DNA from: Brachybacterium huguangmaarense | Lineage (GTDB): Bacteria; Actinomycetota; Actinomycetes; Actinomycetales; Dermabacteraceae | Assembly: GCF_025725725.1 (NCBI RefSeq) | Contig: NZ_CP107020.1 | Coordinates: forward strand, 1,550,001 to 1,614,000 | Direction of reading: 5' to 3' | Length of the DNA: 64,000 nt | In this document: positions 44,061 through 52,225 of the stretch, piece by piece | How the letters are laid out: each line of letters opens with the position of its first letter | How positions within the stretch are numbered: position 1 is the first letter of the stretch | Translations under genes and position numbers: made by a program | The notes under the pieces: model-generated | The model's database searches: none | What the model was told of the DNA's origin: nothing | The model's input: the letters and a program-made list of their open reading frames with translations, nothing else

Positions 44061-44714
44061 ATGCCCGCCAGCAGCACGCCTGCCGCGGTCGACGCCGTGC
44101 AGCGCATCGTCGACCTCGAGGACCTCGGACCCTCCGTCCGGGTCACGACGTCGTTGCGCACGACCCTGGGCGATGCACCCTCGGCCCTGTGGCCCATGCT
44201 CACCCGGCCCGCCCTTCTCGAGACCTGGTACGGCCCGGTCACGGTCGCCGACGGAGCCTTCGAGGCCGTCGGCGGAGCCCATGGCGGCGTGCTCGAGGCC
44301 GAGGCGCCCCACCGCCTGCGCCTGTCGTGGGAGTACGGCACCAACGTCGACGACCTCGCGATCGCGCTCGACCCCGAGGACGACGGCACGACCGAGCTGC
44401 GTCTCGTCCACGTCGCCGACGTCCCCCACGAGGTGTTCGACCGCTTCGGACCGGGCGCGACCGCCCTCGGCTGGGACATCGCCCTGCTGGGGCTCGCGGC
44501 GCGCACGGGCGCCTGGCGCGAGCTGTGCCTCGACGTGCCCGCGCCGTCCGCCGTGTGGCTCGCGAGCGAGGACGGCGCCCGCTACGTGCGGGCCTGGTCC
44601 ATCCGCTGGGCCGCCGCCTCCGTGGCCGCCGGGACCGACGAGACCGTCGCCCGTCGCGGCGAGGTCGAGACCGCCCGCGCCTACGGCGGGCTCCGGGACG
44701 TCGCCGCCGTCTGA
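44061..44714 (+). CDS. SRPBCC (START/AHSA1-like) domain protein
   Basis: A 217-residue soluble protein with the helix-grip fold that binds hydrophobic ligands. Recognisable parts are APSALWPMLTRPALLETWYGPV, the strand pair after it, HRLRLSWEYG, TELRLVHVADVPHE and a long C-terminal helix (GWDIALLGLAARTGAWRELC). This is the AHSA1-like layout; many members follow ArsR regulators, but none is here. The ATG has a GAGGAGAT site. An MFS gene starts 17 bases downstream and is probably co-transcribed. The ligand is unknown. Confidence 0.8.
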   Translation: MPASSTPAAVDAVQRIVDLEDLGPSVRVTTSLRTTLGDAPSALWPMLTRPALLETWYGPVTVADGAFEAVGGAHGGVLEAEAPHRLRLSWEYGTNVDDLAIALDPEDDGTTELRLVHVADVPHEVFDRFGPGATALGWDIALLGLAARTGAWRELCLDVPAPSAVWLASEDGARYVRAWSIRWAAASVAAGTDETVARRGEVETARAYGGLRDVAAV

Positions 44715-44730
44715 GGTCGGCGGACGCCGC

Positions 44731-46047
44731 GTGCTGCGCGCGCTGGTCCCGTCGATCTACGCCCCCACCGTCCTCGAGGCCGCCGGCGAGGCCGCGCTCC
44801 TCCCCGTCATCCCGCTGCTGGCCCGTCACCTCGGCTTCTCCGTGCCCGCCGCGGCCGCCCTCGCCATGATCGCCGGCATCGGCGCGGTGCTCGGCCCGAT
44901 CCCCACCGGACGGGTCATGATGCGCGTGGGCGCCCGGCGCGCCATCATCGCCAGCGGCATCGCTCTCGCCGTCTCCAACGTCGTCGCCCTGATCGTGGTG
45001 GGGGACGGTCTGCAGGGCCACGCGGGCCCTGGCCATCGCCTCGCGCTCGTGCTCGCGCTCGTCGTGATGGCGGCGACAGGTCAGGTCTGGCAGCTCGGAC
45101 GGCAGTCCTTCCTCGGCACCGAGCTGCCGCCCGAGCTGCGGGCGCGCGGCATGACCACCTTCGGCGGCATGCTCCGCATCGGTCAGGTGATCGGCCCGCT
45201 ACTGGGCGCCGTGGTCGTCTCCCTGGGCCATGACGCGTGGGTGTTCGGCCTGTTCGCGGTCATGACCACGACCGCCACGGTCATGGTCGCGGTGTTCATG
45301 GTGCCGGGCGAGGCCTCCGGCGCAGCCCCGCCCGAGCCGGCCGCCGCCGAGCGCGCGCTCGACGAGGAGGTCGAGAAGGTCGCCGAGGCCACCGCCCCCG
45401 TCCCCGCCCCCGACTCGACGGCGCAGGCAGGGTCGCGCGATACACGCGGCGTGCTCGCCCGGATGGTGCGCGTGGGCCTCGGGGTGACGCCGCTCGTGAT
45501 GGGACGCATCAACCGGCCCCTCATCGTCCCCCTGCTCGGCGACGCGCTCGCGCTCGACGCGTCGACGATCTCGGTCATCTTCGGCGTCGCCGCCGCCATC
45601 GAGATCTTCATGTTCATCCCGGCCGGCTCGATCATGGACCGTCGCGGCCGGGCGGCGGTCGCGGTGCCGTGCTCGCTCATCATGGGCCTCGGCTACGTGC
45701 TGCTGTCGGTGCTCGCCCCCACGATCGGCACCCGCTCGGCGGGATGGGCGCTCGTCGCGCTGCTCGTGCCGTGCCTGCTCATCGCCGTCGGCAACGGGCT
45801 CGGCTCGGGGATCGTGATGACCCTCGGCATCGACGTGTCGCCCGAGCGCGGACGCACCCGCTACCTGTCGTGGTGGAACACCGTGATCGGGGTGGGGCGG
45901 CTGACCGCGCCGCTGCTCGTCGCCGGGATCGCCCTCGTCGCCCCCGTCGCGGCGGCCGGCGTCGTCTCCGGGGTGCTGTGCCTCGCGGGATCCGGCTGGC
46001 TCGCCCGGGTGCTGCCCGAGGTCGTGCCCGGGCGCGACCGGGCGTAG
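44731..46047 (+). CDS. Major facilitator superfamily transporter
   Basis: A 438-residue transporter with twelve predicted membrane segments. The conserved loop between segments 2 and 3 reads GPIPTGRVMMRVGARRAI, and its repeat in the second half is IPAGSIMDRRGRAAVAVPCS. The central cytoplasmic loop of about 60 residues is acidic and Ala/Pro-rich. Drug or metabolite export is the usual role in this branch. The substrate is unknown. It begins at a GTG 17 bases after the SRPBCC gene, so the two likely share a message. Confidence 0.85.
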   Translation: MLRALVPSIYAPTVLEAAGEAALLPVIPLLARHLGFSVPAAAALAMIAGIGAVLGPIPTGRVMMRVGARRAIIASGIALAVSNVVALIVVGDGLQGHAGPGHRLALVLALVVMAATGQVWQLGRQSFLGTELPPELRARGMTTFGGMLRIGQVIGPLLGAVVVSLGHDAWVFGLFAVMTTTATVMVAVFMVPGEASGAAPPEPAAAERALDEEVEKVAEATAPVPAPDSTAQAGSRDTRGVLARMVRVGLGVTPLVMGRINRPLIVPLLGDALALDASTISVIFGVAAAIEIFMFIPAGSIMDRRGRAAVAVPCSLIMGLGYVLLSVLAPTIGTRSAGWALVALLVPCLLIAVGNGLGSGIVMTLGIDVSPERGRTRYLSWWNTVIGVGRLTAPLLVAGIALVAPVAAAGVVSGVLCLAGSGWLARVLPEVVPGRDRA

Positions 46048-46082
46048 GGTTCGGCTCACCATCGCCCGGCTCGGGAGGCCCC

Positions 46083-46532
46083 ATGTCCTACGCGCTGCAC
46101 CCCTATCTCACCTTCCCCGGCACCACCCGTGAGGCGATGGAGTTCTACCGTGACGTCTTCGGCGGGGAGCTCACGGTGACCACCTTCGGCGAGCTCCACG
46201 CCCTCCCCGAGGACTCGCCGTCCCTCGACAAGGTCATGCACGCCCAGCTGGTGTCGCCGCACGTCACGATCGCGGCCTCCGACCTGATCGAGGAGACGCC
46301 CGTCGAGATCATCTTCGGCAACGCCTTCTCCCTCGCCCTCATGGGCGAGGCCGAGGACGCCGAGACGCTCACCGCCGCCTTCGATCGGCTCGCCGAGGGC
46401 GGGCAGGTGGTCATGCCGCTCGCTCCCCAGATGTGGGGCGACCTCTACGGCAGCCTCGTGGACCGCTTCGGCACCAGCTGGATGGTCGACGTGGCCGGCG
46501 CACCCGGCGCGGCCGCGGACGCGCCGGCCTGA
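46083..46532 (+). CDS. VOC-superfamily protein (PhnB/glyoxalase-like)
   Basis: A 149-residue protein of the vicinal-oxygen-chelate fold. It begins ALHPYLTFPGTTREAMEFYRDVFGGELTVTTFGEL, as in PhnB-like members, and continues VMHAQLVSPHVTIAASD and AFDRLAEGGQVVMPLAPQMWGDLYGSLVDRFGTSWMVD, the typical end. PhnB-like proteins are widespread with no settled enzymatic role. Some are metal-dependent lyases or resistance proteins. The ATG follows a GGGAGGCC site, and a TAGGGT box upstream may be its promoter. Confidence 0.88.
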   Translation: MSYALHPYLTFPGTTREAMEFYRDVFGGELTVTTFGELHALPEDSPSLDKVMHAQLVSPHVTIAASDLIEETPVEIIFGNAFSLALMGEAEDAETLTAAFDRLAEGGQVVMPLAPQMWGDLYGSLVDRFGTSWMVDVAGAPGAAADAPA

Positions 46533-46621
46533 CCAGGCCGGGCGGGCACCGGAGGCGAGGCACGCGCATGCGCGACCATCGTCGGTTGCGCGGAGGCCCG
46601 CCGATGCGGTGACATGCGGGC

Positions 46622-47281
46622 ATGAGAGAACGCCGAGCGCCCCGGGCCGCCGCCGTCGAGTTCCGGGACGTGGCGGTGCTGCGCGACGACGTGCTCATGC
46701 TCGACGACGCCACGGGCGCCGTCGCCCCCGGGCACGTGCTCGCCCTGACCGGCGCCAACGGCGCCGGCAAGACCACCCTGCTGCGCGTCATCGCCGGCCT
46801 CGTGCGGCCCACCGGCGGCAGCGTGCGCGTCCAGGGCAGGGTCCCCGACGACCGCGACCGCGGCTTCCGCGCGAGCCTCGCCGCTCTCATCGGGCCCCCG
46901 CAGACCGCGCGCGACCTCACGATCGACGAGCACCTGCGGTTCATCGCCGCGACCTGGGGCGCCGTGCCGGACACGGCCACCGCGCACGCCGACGAGCTGC
47001 TGGACGCCCTCGCGATCTCACCGCTCGCACGGCGCTACCCCCATGAGCTCTCGAGCGGGCAGTCCCAGCTCGTCTCGATCGCCCTCACGCTCGCACGGCC
47101 CGCCGACGTGCTCCTGCTCGACGAGCCCGAGCAGCGGCTGGACGCCGACCGGCTCGGCCAGGTGATCGCCCTGCTGCGGGCCCGCGCCGCCGCCGGCTGC
47201 GCCATCGTGCTCGCGAGTCACAGCCCCCGCCTCGTCGAGGAGCTCGCCGACGACCGCCTGCACCTCGTGGGGGAGGTGTGA
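46622..47281 (+). CDS. ABC transporter ATP-binding protein
   Basis: A 219-residue ATPase subunit. Walker A is TGANGAGKTTLLRVIAGL and the signature is an altered LSSGQSQLVSIALTL (normal form LSGGQ). Walker B is DVLLLDEPEQRLD, and the switch His is present in VLASHSPRLVEE. The sequence is closest to the short CcmA/DrrA-like exporter ATPases. Its stop overlaps the GTG of the large membrane protein, which must be its permease partner. Confidence 0.88.
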   Translation: MRERRAPRAAAVEFRDVAVLRDDVLMLDDATGAVAPGHVLALTGANGAGKTTLLRVIAGLVRPTGGSVRVQGRVPDDRDRGFRASLAALIGPPQTARDLTIDEHLRFIAATWGAVPDTATAHADELLDALAISPLARRYPHELSSGQSQLVSIALTLARPADVLLLDEPEQRLDADRLGQVIALLRARAAAGCAIVLASHSPRLVEELADDRLHLVGEV

Positions 47282-48822
47282 GCGCCGCGCCCGAGGCGGC
47301 ACCGAGCTCCTCCGCGCTCGGGGGCGCGCGCGAGGTGTGGGACGCACGGGCCGGCGCCCCCACCCGCGGCGACGCCGTGTACGTCGTCTACGTGGTCGTG
47401 CTCGGCCTGCTCGTGCTGGGCGTCCCGGCGGCCCGGCTCGTGGTCGACGCGCTCGCACGGCCGGACGTGCTGCCCGTGCTGCTCGCGGCGCGCGCGCCGC
47501 AGGCCGTCACCGCGGCCTGGCTCGTGGGCTGCGGCGGCCTCGTGCTCGCAGGCGGCGTGCGCGGGCCCGCCGTGCTCTCCCGGTTCTTCACGGCGACCCT
47601 CGCCTCCTCGGCCATGCCGCGTCGGCGCGCCCTGGCCCGCCCCTTCGTCCGCTCGACGCTCGCCGTCGCCGTGGTCCTCGGCGCGCTCGGCGCCCTCGTG
47701 GGGGCGACCCTCGAGGTCGCGGGCCACGCGAGCACCGGCGACGTGGTGCTCGGCGCGGCGGCCTGGGCGGGCGCCGGCCTGGTCGCCGGCTGCGCGTGGC
47801 TGTTCGGGGAGATCGCGGAGCCGTTCGGCCGCCGGGCTGCCGCGCTCGTGCTCGCCCTCGCCGGGGCCGTCGTCGCCGCGATCCCCGCAGGCGGCAGCGC
47901 CCCGGGCCCGGGCGCCGCGCTCGCCCCGCACGGCTCGGTGCTGTGGGCGTGCCTGCTGGTCGCGGCCGGGGTCGTGCTCGTGCTCGGGTGCGTGCCGTGC
48001 CTCGACCGGCTGCGCGGCAGGGTTCTGGCCGAGCAGGCGGCACGCTCGGAGAGCGCGTCGCTCGTGGCGACGAGCGGCGACCTCGCGGGCGCCGCCGGCA
48101 CCTTCCGCGCCCTGCCCACGACGGGGCGCCGCCTCGGCGCGGTGCGGCGGCGCGGCGCCCGTCCCGTGGCGCCGGTCCTCCTCTATCTGCTTCGGGACCT
48201 CGTCGCCCTCGCACGCACGCCCGAGCGCACGGTCCTCGGCCTGCTCGCCGCGATCGGGGCGGGCGCCGTGCTCACCCTCTCCCCGCTGCTCACGGGTCCC
48301 GTCGAGGGCGGGGTCGTGGTCGCGGGAGCCCTCGCGCTCTGGCTCGCGTCGAGCTCGTTCGTGGACGGCATGCGCCACGGCGTGCAGACCCTCGGCGCCC
48401 CCGCCCTCTTCGGCCAGCGGGCCGAGCACCAGGTCGTGCTGCACGCCCTCGGCCCCCTGCTCGTGCTCGAGCTGTGCGTCGCGCTCGGCGGGGTCGCCGC
48501 GGTCCTCGGCGGCGGCGACCCCGGCGCGCTCGGCCTCCCGCTGCTGGCCGTGCCGATCGTCGTGCTCGACCGTCTGCGCGATGCCGCGAAGGGGCCGCTC
48601 CCGCTGCGCCTGACGATGCCGATGCCGACTCCCCAGGGCGATCCGGTCGTGCTCATGATGATCGCGTGGCAGATCGACGCCCTGCTCCTCGCGCTCGTCC
48701 TCGTGGGCGCGATCGCGGTCGGTCTCGCGTTCGGGCTCGAGACCGGCCTCGTGCTCACGGGGCTCGGCGCCGTCGTCCTCGTGCTCGGCGTCGTCAGCCG
48801 GCTCGCGAAGCTGCGGGGCTGA
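47278..48822 (+). CDS. Multi-spanning membrane protein, ABC permease partner
   Basis: A 514-residue protein with ten to twelve predicted membrane segments and no motif I can assign to a known permease family. Segments include YVVYVVVLGLLVLGVPAARLVV, VLLYLLRDLVALA, VVVAGALALWLASSSFV, ALGPLLVLELCVALGGVAAVL and LVLVGAIAVGLAFGLETGLVL. A cytoplasmic middle region (ARSESASLVATSGDLAGAAGTFRALPTTGRR) resembles the large soluble segment of DUF6297-type permeases in actinobacteria. The GTG overlaps the ATPase stop, so the two form one exporter. The substrate is unknown. Confidence 0.7.
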   Translation: MSAAPEAAPSSSALGGAREVWDARAGAPTRGDAVYVVYVVVLGLLVLGVPAARLVVDALARPDVLPVLLAARAPQAVTAAWLVGCGGLVLAGGVRGPAVLSRFFTATLASSAMPRRRALARPFVRSTLAVAVVLGALGALVGATLEVAGHASTGDVVLGAAAWAGAGLVAGCAWLFGEIAEPFGRRAAALVLALAGAVVAAIPAGGSAPGPGAALAPHGSVLWACLLVAAGVVLVLGCVPCLDRLRGRVLAEQAARSESASLVATSGDLAGAAGTFRALPTTGRRLGAVRRRGARPVAPVLLYLLRDLVALARTPERTVLGLLAAIGAGAVLTLSPLLTGPVEGGVVVAGALALWLASSSFVDGMRHGVQTLGAPALFGQRAEHQVVLHALGPLLVLELCVALGGVAAVLGGGDPGALGLPLLAVPIVVLDRLRDAAKGPLPLRLTMPMPTPQGDPVVLMMIAWQIDALLLALVLVGAIAVGLAFGLETGLVLTGLGAVVLVLGVVSRLAKLRG

Positions 48823-48876
48823 CGGGGTCTCGGGCACCATGGGCCCACGGACATCAGGACCACCGCGGCCCCCGTC

Positions 48877-49569
48877 GTGCTCGCCGCAGGCCGCTCGCTG
48901 GCACGGCTGAACGCGCGGCACCCCTGGGACCACAACGAGCACTTCCATCGCTGGGTGCTGGCGAACCTCCCGCCCCGCGCCGAACGGGTGCTCGACGTCG
49001 GCTGCGGGCGCGGAGGCCTCGTCGCGGCCCTGCGCACCCGGGTGGCCATGGTCGAGGGGATCGACACCGATCCGGCCATGGCCGCTCTCGCGGCGTCGCG
49101 GCACGCCGGTGACCCGGGGGTGAGGATCCGGCACGCGGACTTCCTCGCGCACGACCGCGGACACGACGGGGGCGCTCCGTGCCCCGAGCACGTCGCGGGC
49201 CCCTTCGACGCCGTCACCATGATCGCCTCGCTGCACCACATGGATCTCGAGCCCGCGCTGGAGCGGGCGCGAGAGCTGCTGCGCCCCGGCGGACGCCTCC
49301 TCGCGGTCACGCTGACCCGGCCGGCGGGGCTCGTCGACGGGCTGTGGGACCTCGGCAACGTGCTCACGAACCCGCTCATGGGCTTCGTGAGCCACCCCCG
49401 CGCGGTGCGCGGCCCGACACGCGATCAGGAGGGGCCGCAGATGCCCGTACGCGAGGCCGAGCTGAGCCTCGCCGCCATGAGGCGCCGGGGCGAGCGGGTG
49501 CTCCCCGGCCTGCGCACGCGGCGGCGCGAGGGCTTCCGGGTGACCCTGCGCTGGGACGCCCCGGCCTGA
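48877..49569 (+). CDS. Class I SAM-dependent methyltransferase
   Basis: A 230-residue methyltransferase. It starts RLNARHPWDHNEHFHRWVLANLP, then motif I RVLDVGCGRGGLVAALR, motif II acidic EGIDTDPAM, and motif IV FDAVTMIASLHHMDLEPALERARELLRPGGRLLAVTL, followed by the long C-terminal part ending in Arg-rich RTRRREGFRVTLRW. This is the methyltransferase-11/25 group that acts on small molecules. The GTG at 48877 is the earliest usable start. No ribosome site is evident, and no substrate can be named. Confidence 0.85.
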   Translation: MLAAGRSLARLNARHPWDHNEHFHRWVLANLPPRAERVLDVGCGRGGLVAALRTRVAMVEGIDTDPAMAALAASRHAGDPGVRIRHADFLAHDRGHDGGAPCPEHVAGPFDAVTMIASLHHMDLEPALERARELLRPGGRLLAVTLTRPAGLVDGLWDLGNVLTNPLMGFVSHPRAVRGPTRDQEGPQMPVREAELSLAAMRRRGERVLPGLRTRRREGFRVTLRWDAPA

Positions 49570-49597
49570 GCCGGCCGGGGCCGGCGCATGAGGCGGC

Positions 49598-50830
49598 TCA
49601 GCCGTGCGCGGCGATCACGTGGCCCAGGCGGTCGATCCCGTCGGCGATGACGGCGGGGGAGTGCGTCACGTACGACAGGCGCATGGTCGAATGGTCGGCG
49701 TCCTCGGCGAAGAACGACCAGCCGGGCAGGTAGGCCACGCCGGCGGCGACCGCGTCGGCGAGCATGGCCTGCGCGTCGTAGGCCGGGCCGAGCGAGGCCC
49801 ACAGGAACATGCCGCCCTCGGGACGGGTCACGTGGGCCGCGGCGGGCAGCACCGCCGCGATCGCCGTGGCCATCGCGTCGCGCCGCTCCCGGTACACGGC
49901 GCACACGTGCGCGACGTGGGCGTCGAGGTCCTTGGTCTCGAGGTAGCGCGCGACGGTGAGCTGGTCGACCACCGAGGACTGCATCGAGATGGCGGCCTTC
50001 GCGACCGCGAGGGTGTCCAGGATGGCGCCCTCGGTGCGGATCCAGCCGATCCGCACCCCGGGGCTCATGAGCTTGGACATGGACTTCATGAGCAGGGTCT
50101 GGGCGGACATGGCCCCGAAGGAGGCGATCGGCGGGTGCGCGTCGCCCGTGAAGCGCAGCTCCCCGTACGGGTCGTCCTCGACGAGCGGGGTCGCCGTGCG
50201 CTCGAGCACGTCGGCGACCGCGCGACGGCGCGCGAGGTCCATGGTGCGGCCCGTCGGGTTCTGGAAGGTCGGGATCAGGTAGACGAACTTCGGGTGGTGG
50301 GTGCGGATCGCGGCCTCGAGGGCGTCCGGCAGCACCCCGCCGTCGTCGGTCTCGACGCCCACCATGCGCGCGCCGTGCACCGCGAAGACCTGCACCGCGG
50401 CGAGATAGGTGGGCGACTCGACGAGCACGACGTCGCCCGGTTCGAGCATCGCCTCGGCGGCCACGAACAGGCCCTCCTGGGAGCCCGACGTCACGCGGAT
50501 CTGGTCGGGCGTGGTGACGAGGTCGCGGGACAGGCGACGCGCGGCCTGCTCGCGCAGCTCCACCTCGCCCTCGCTCACGCCGTACTGGAGGGCCCGATGG
50601 CCGCAATGGGTGAGGACCCAGTCGTAGCAGTCGCGCACGTCGTCCAGCTCGAAGAGGTCGGGGTCGGGGATCCCGCCCGCGAAGGAGATCAGGTCGGGCC
50701 GGGCGGCGAGGGCGAAGATGTCCTTGAGCGGGGAGGACTCCATCCCGGCGTACCGGGCGGCCACCCGGAAGTCGAAACGGCCGGTGTCGGACGGGGTCGG
50801 GGCGGCGGGGGAGGCGGGCTCGAAGGACAT
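49598..50830 (-). CDS. PLP-dependent aminotransferase (class I/II, 2-aminoadipate type)
   Basis: A 410-residue fold-I aminotransferase. The N-terminus DIFALAARPDLISFAGGIPDPDLF, then ALQYGVSEGEVELREQAA, VTSGSQEGLFVAAEAMLEPGDVVLVESPTY, VYLIPTFQNPTGRTMD, DDPYGELRF and the Schiff-base Lys in LLMKSMSKLMSPGVRIGWI are those of the LysN/kynurenine-aminotransferase branch related to MocR proteins but without the DNA-binding domain. It probably has broad aromatic, branched or aminoadipate substrate range. The ATG at 50830 is preferred to a GTG two codons earlier. Confidence 0.9.
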   Translation of the reverse strand: MSFEPASPAAPTPSDTGRFDFRVAARYAGMESSPLKDIFALAARPDLISFAGGIPDPDLFELDDVRDCYDWVLTHCGHRALQYGVSEGEVELREQAARRLSRDLVTTPDQIRVTSGSQEGLFVAAEAMLEPGDVVLVESPTYLAAVQVFAVHGARMVGVETDDGGVLPDALEAAIRTHHPKFVYLIPTFQNPTGRTMDLARRRAVADVLERTATPLVEDDPYGELRFTGDAHPPIASFGAMSAQTLLMKSMSKLMSPGVRIGWIRTEGAILDTLAVAKAAISMQSSVVDQLTVARYLETKDLDAHVAHVCAVYRERRDAMATAIAAVLPAAAHVTRPEGGMFLWASLGPAYDAQAMLADAVAAGVAYLPGWSFFAEDADHSTMRLSYVTHSPAVIADGIDRLGHVIAAHG

Positions 50831-50900
50831 GACCACATGGTGGCACGGTCGCGGAGCCGCGGGCGCGGCGGTGCGATGCCGACGTGGCGCCGAGAGGCCG

Positions 50901-51833
50901 TCAGCGGCGGTCCGTCGGCCCCCGACGACGGGAGGGCCGGGGCATCCCCGCGGCGTGGTGCCACAGGTGCATGACCGCGTAGCTGCGCCACGGCGCGGCG
51001 GCGCGCAGGGCCGCGACGAGGGACTCGTGGGTGTCGGCGATGCCGAGGTCGCGCGCGGCGCTCAGCAGCGCCACGTCGCGCGGGGCGCTCAGGTCCGGGG
51101 CGCCCACACCGCGCAGGAGGGCGTACTCGGCGGTCCAGGGCCCGATGCCCGGCATCGAGACGAGGCGGGCGCGGAGGGCGTCGACGTCGTCCGTCTCCGG
51201 CGGGGCGGCGGGCACGGCGGTCTGGATCGTGCGCCGGCGCGCCCCCGGGCCGCGGTACCAGGACTCGGCGTGGGCCGCCGCCCGGACCGGGTCGACGGGA
51301 AGGCGCGTCACGTGCTCCGTGCGCAGCGGCACCGGCAGCTCCTCGGGGAGCAGGTCGGTCGCGGCGACGAGGAAGTCGCGGGCGTGCGCGGCCGAGATCT
51401 GCTGGCCCGTGATGGCCCACAGCAGGGCCTCGGCGAGGCTCGGGGTGCCGGGGAGGCGCACGCCCGGTCGCGCGGCGACGAGCGGGGCGAGGGCGGGCAT
51501 CGAGCCGGCCAGGTGCGCATCGATCGCGGAGGGGTCGGCGTCGAGGTCCAGCAGTCGGCGCACGAGGCCGACGGCGGCGTGCTCGTCACGCGGATCGGCC
51601 AGGTGCAGACGGGCCGGGAGGCGGGTGGCGGTGACGTCGCCGAGATCGGCACTCAGCACGCCCGGGCCGTGGGCGCAGCGCACCGCACGGGTCCAGACGG
51701 TGCCGTCGACGTGCTCGACCCCGGGGACCGCACGGGCCGCGAACCACGCGGCCAGGCCGGCGCCGTCGAACGGGGGCCGGAGGGGCAGACGGACGTCGAA
51801 GCTCGTCGCCGCACCGTCGAGGCCCTCCACCAC
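50901..51833 (-). CDS. alkA: DNA-3-methyladenine glycosylase, AlkA-like
   Basis: A 310-residue base-excision repair enzyme removing alkylated purines. An N-terminal TBP-like domain (SFDVRLPLRPPFDGAGLAAWFAARAVPG) is followed by the all-helical core starting LAEALLWAITGQQIS, and the helix-hairpin-helix with catalytic Asp region MPGIGPWTAEYALLRGVGAPDLSAPRDVAL. The family's usual order is kept and no Ada domain is fused. The GTG lies only three bases from the end of the tRNA-Gly gene, so transcription probably comes from or through the tRNA. Confidence 0.88.
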   Translation of the reverse strand: MVEGLDGAATSFDVRLPLRPPFDGAGLAAWFAARAVPGVEHVDGTVWTRAVRCAHGPGVLSADLGDVTATRLPARLHLADPRDEHAAVGLVRRLLDLDADPSAIDAHLAGSMPALAPLVAARPGVRLPGTPSLAEALLWAITGQQISAAHARDFLVAATDLLPEELPVPLRTEHVTRLPVDPVRAAAHAESWYRGPGARRRTIQTAVPAAPPETDDVDALRARLVSMPGIGPWTAEYALLRGVGAPDLSAPRDVALLSAARDLGIADTHESLVAALRAAAPWRSYAVMHLWHHAAGMPRPSRRRGPTDRR

Positions 51834-51835
51834 GA

Positions 51836-51905
51836 GCGGATGACGGGAATCGAACCCGCGTGATCAGTTTGGAAGACTGAGGCTCTACCATTGAGCTACA
51901 TCCGC
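51836..51905 (-). tRNA. tRNA-Gly (anticodon TCC)
   Basis: The minus strand folds into a cloverleaf of 70 bases: acceptor GCGGATG pairs with CATCCGC, a T arm carries GGTTCGATTCC, and the anticodon loop is CTTCCAA, giving TCC. CCA is not encoded. Confidence 0.95.
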
Positions 51906-52038
51906 GTCGCCTGCGAACACGCAGGTCGCACTATTGAACCAGATGACCGCACCCGCGTCATGCCCAGGAACCCCCGCAGGCCCGATGAGCCGGGTCACAG
52001 GGCCCCGGGCCGCTGGGGCGCGCGCTGGCATGAGCGGG

Positions 52039-52044
52039 TAAGCT
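52039..52044 (+). promoter_or_regulatory. -10 box upstream of tRNA-Pro and tig
   Basis: TAAGCT lies 17 bases before the tRNA-Pro. The trigger factor gene follows 91 bases after the tRNA without a terminator, so both may share this promoter. Confidence 0.4.
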
Positions 52045-52060
52045 CGGGAGGGTTGCCCTC

Positions 52061-52135
<75 letters not shown>

Positions 52136-52225
52136 TCGCAGCCGCGGTGGCGCCCCGCAAGCGCCCCGGCGAGGCCAGCGACAACCAGACAACCCATCAC
52201 CGATGTGCAACCAGGAGACCTGCCA

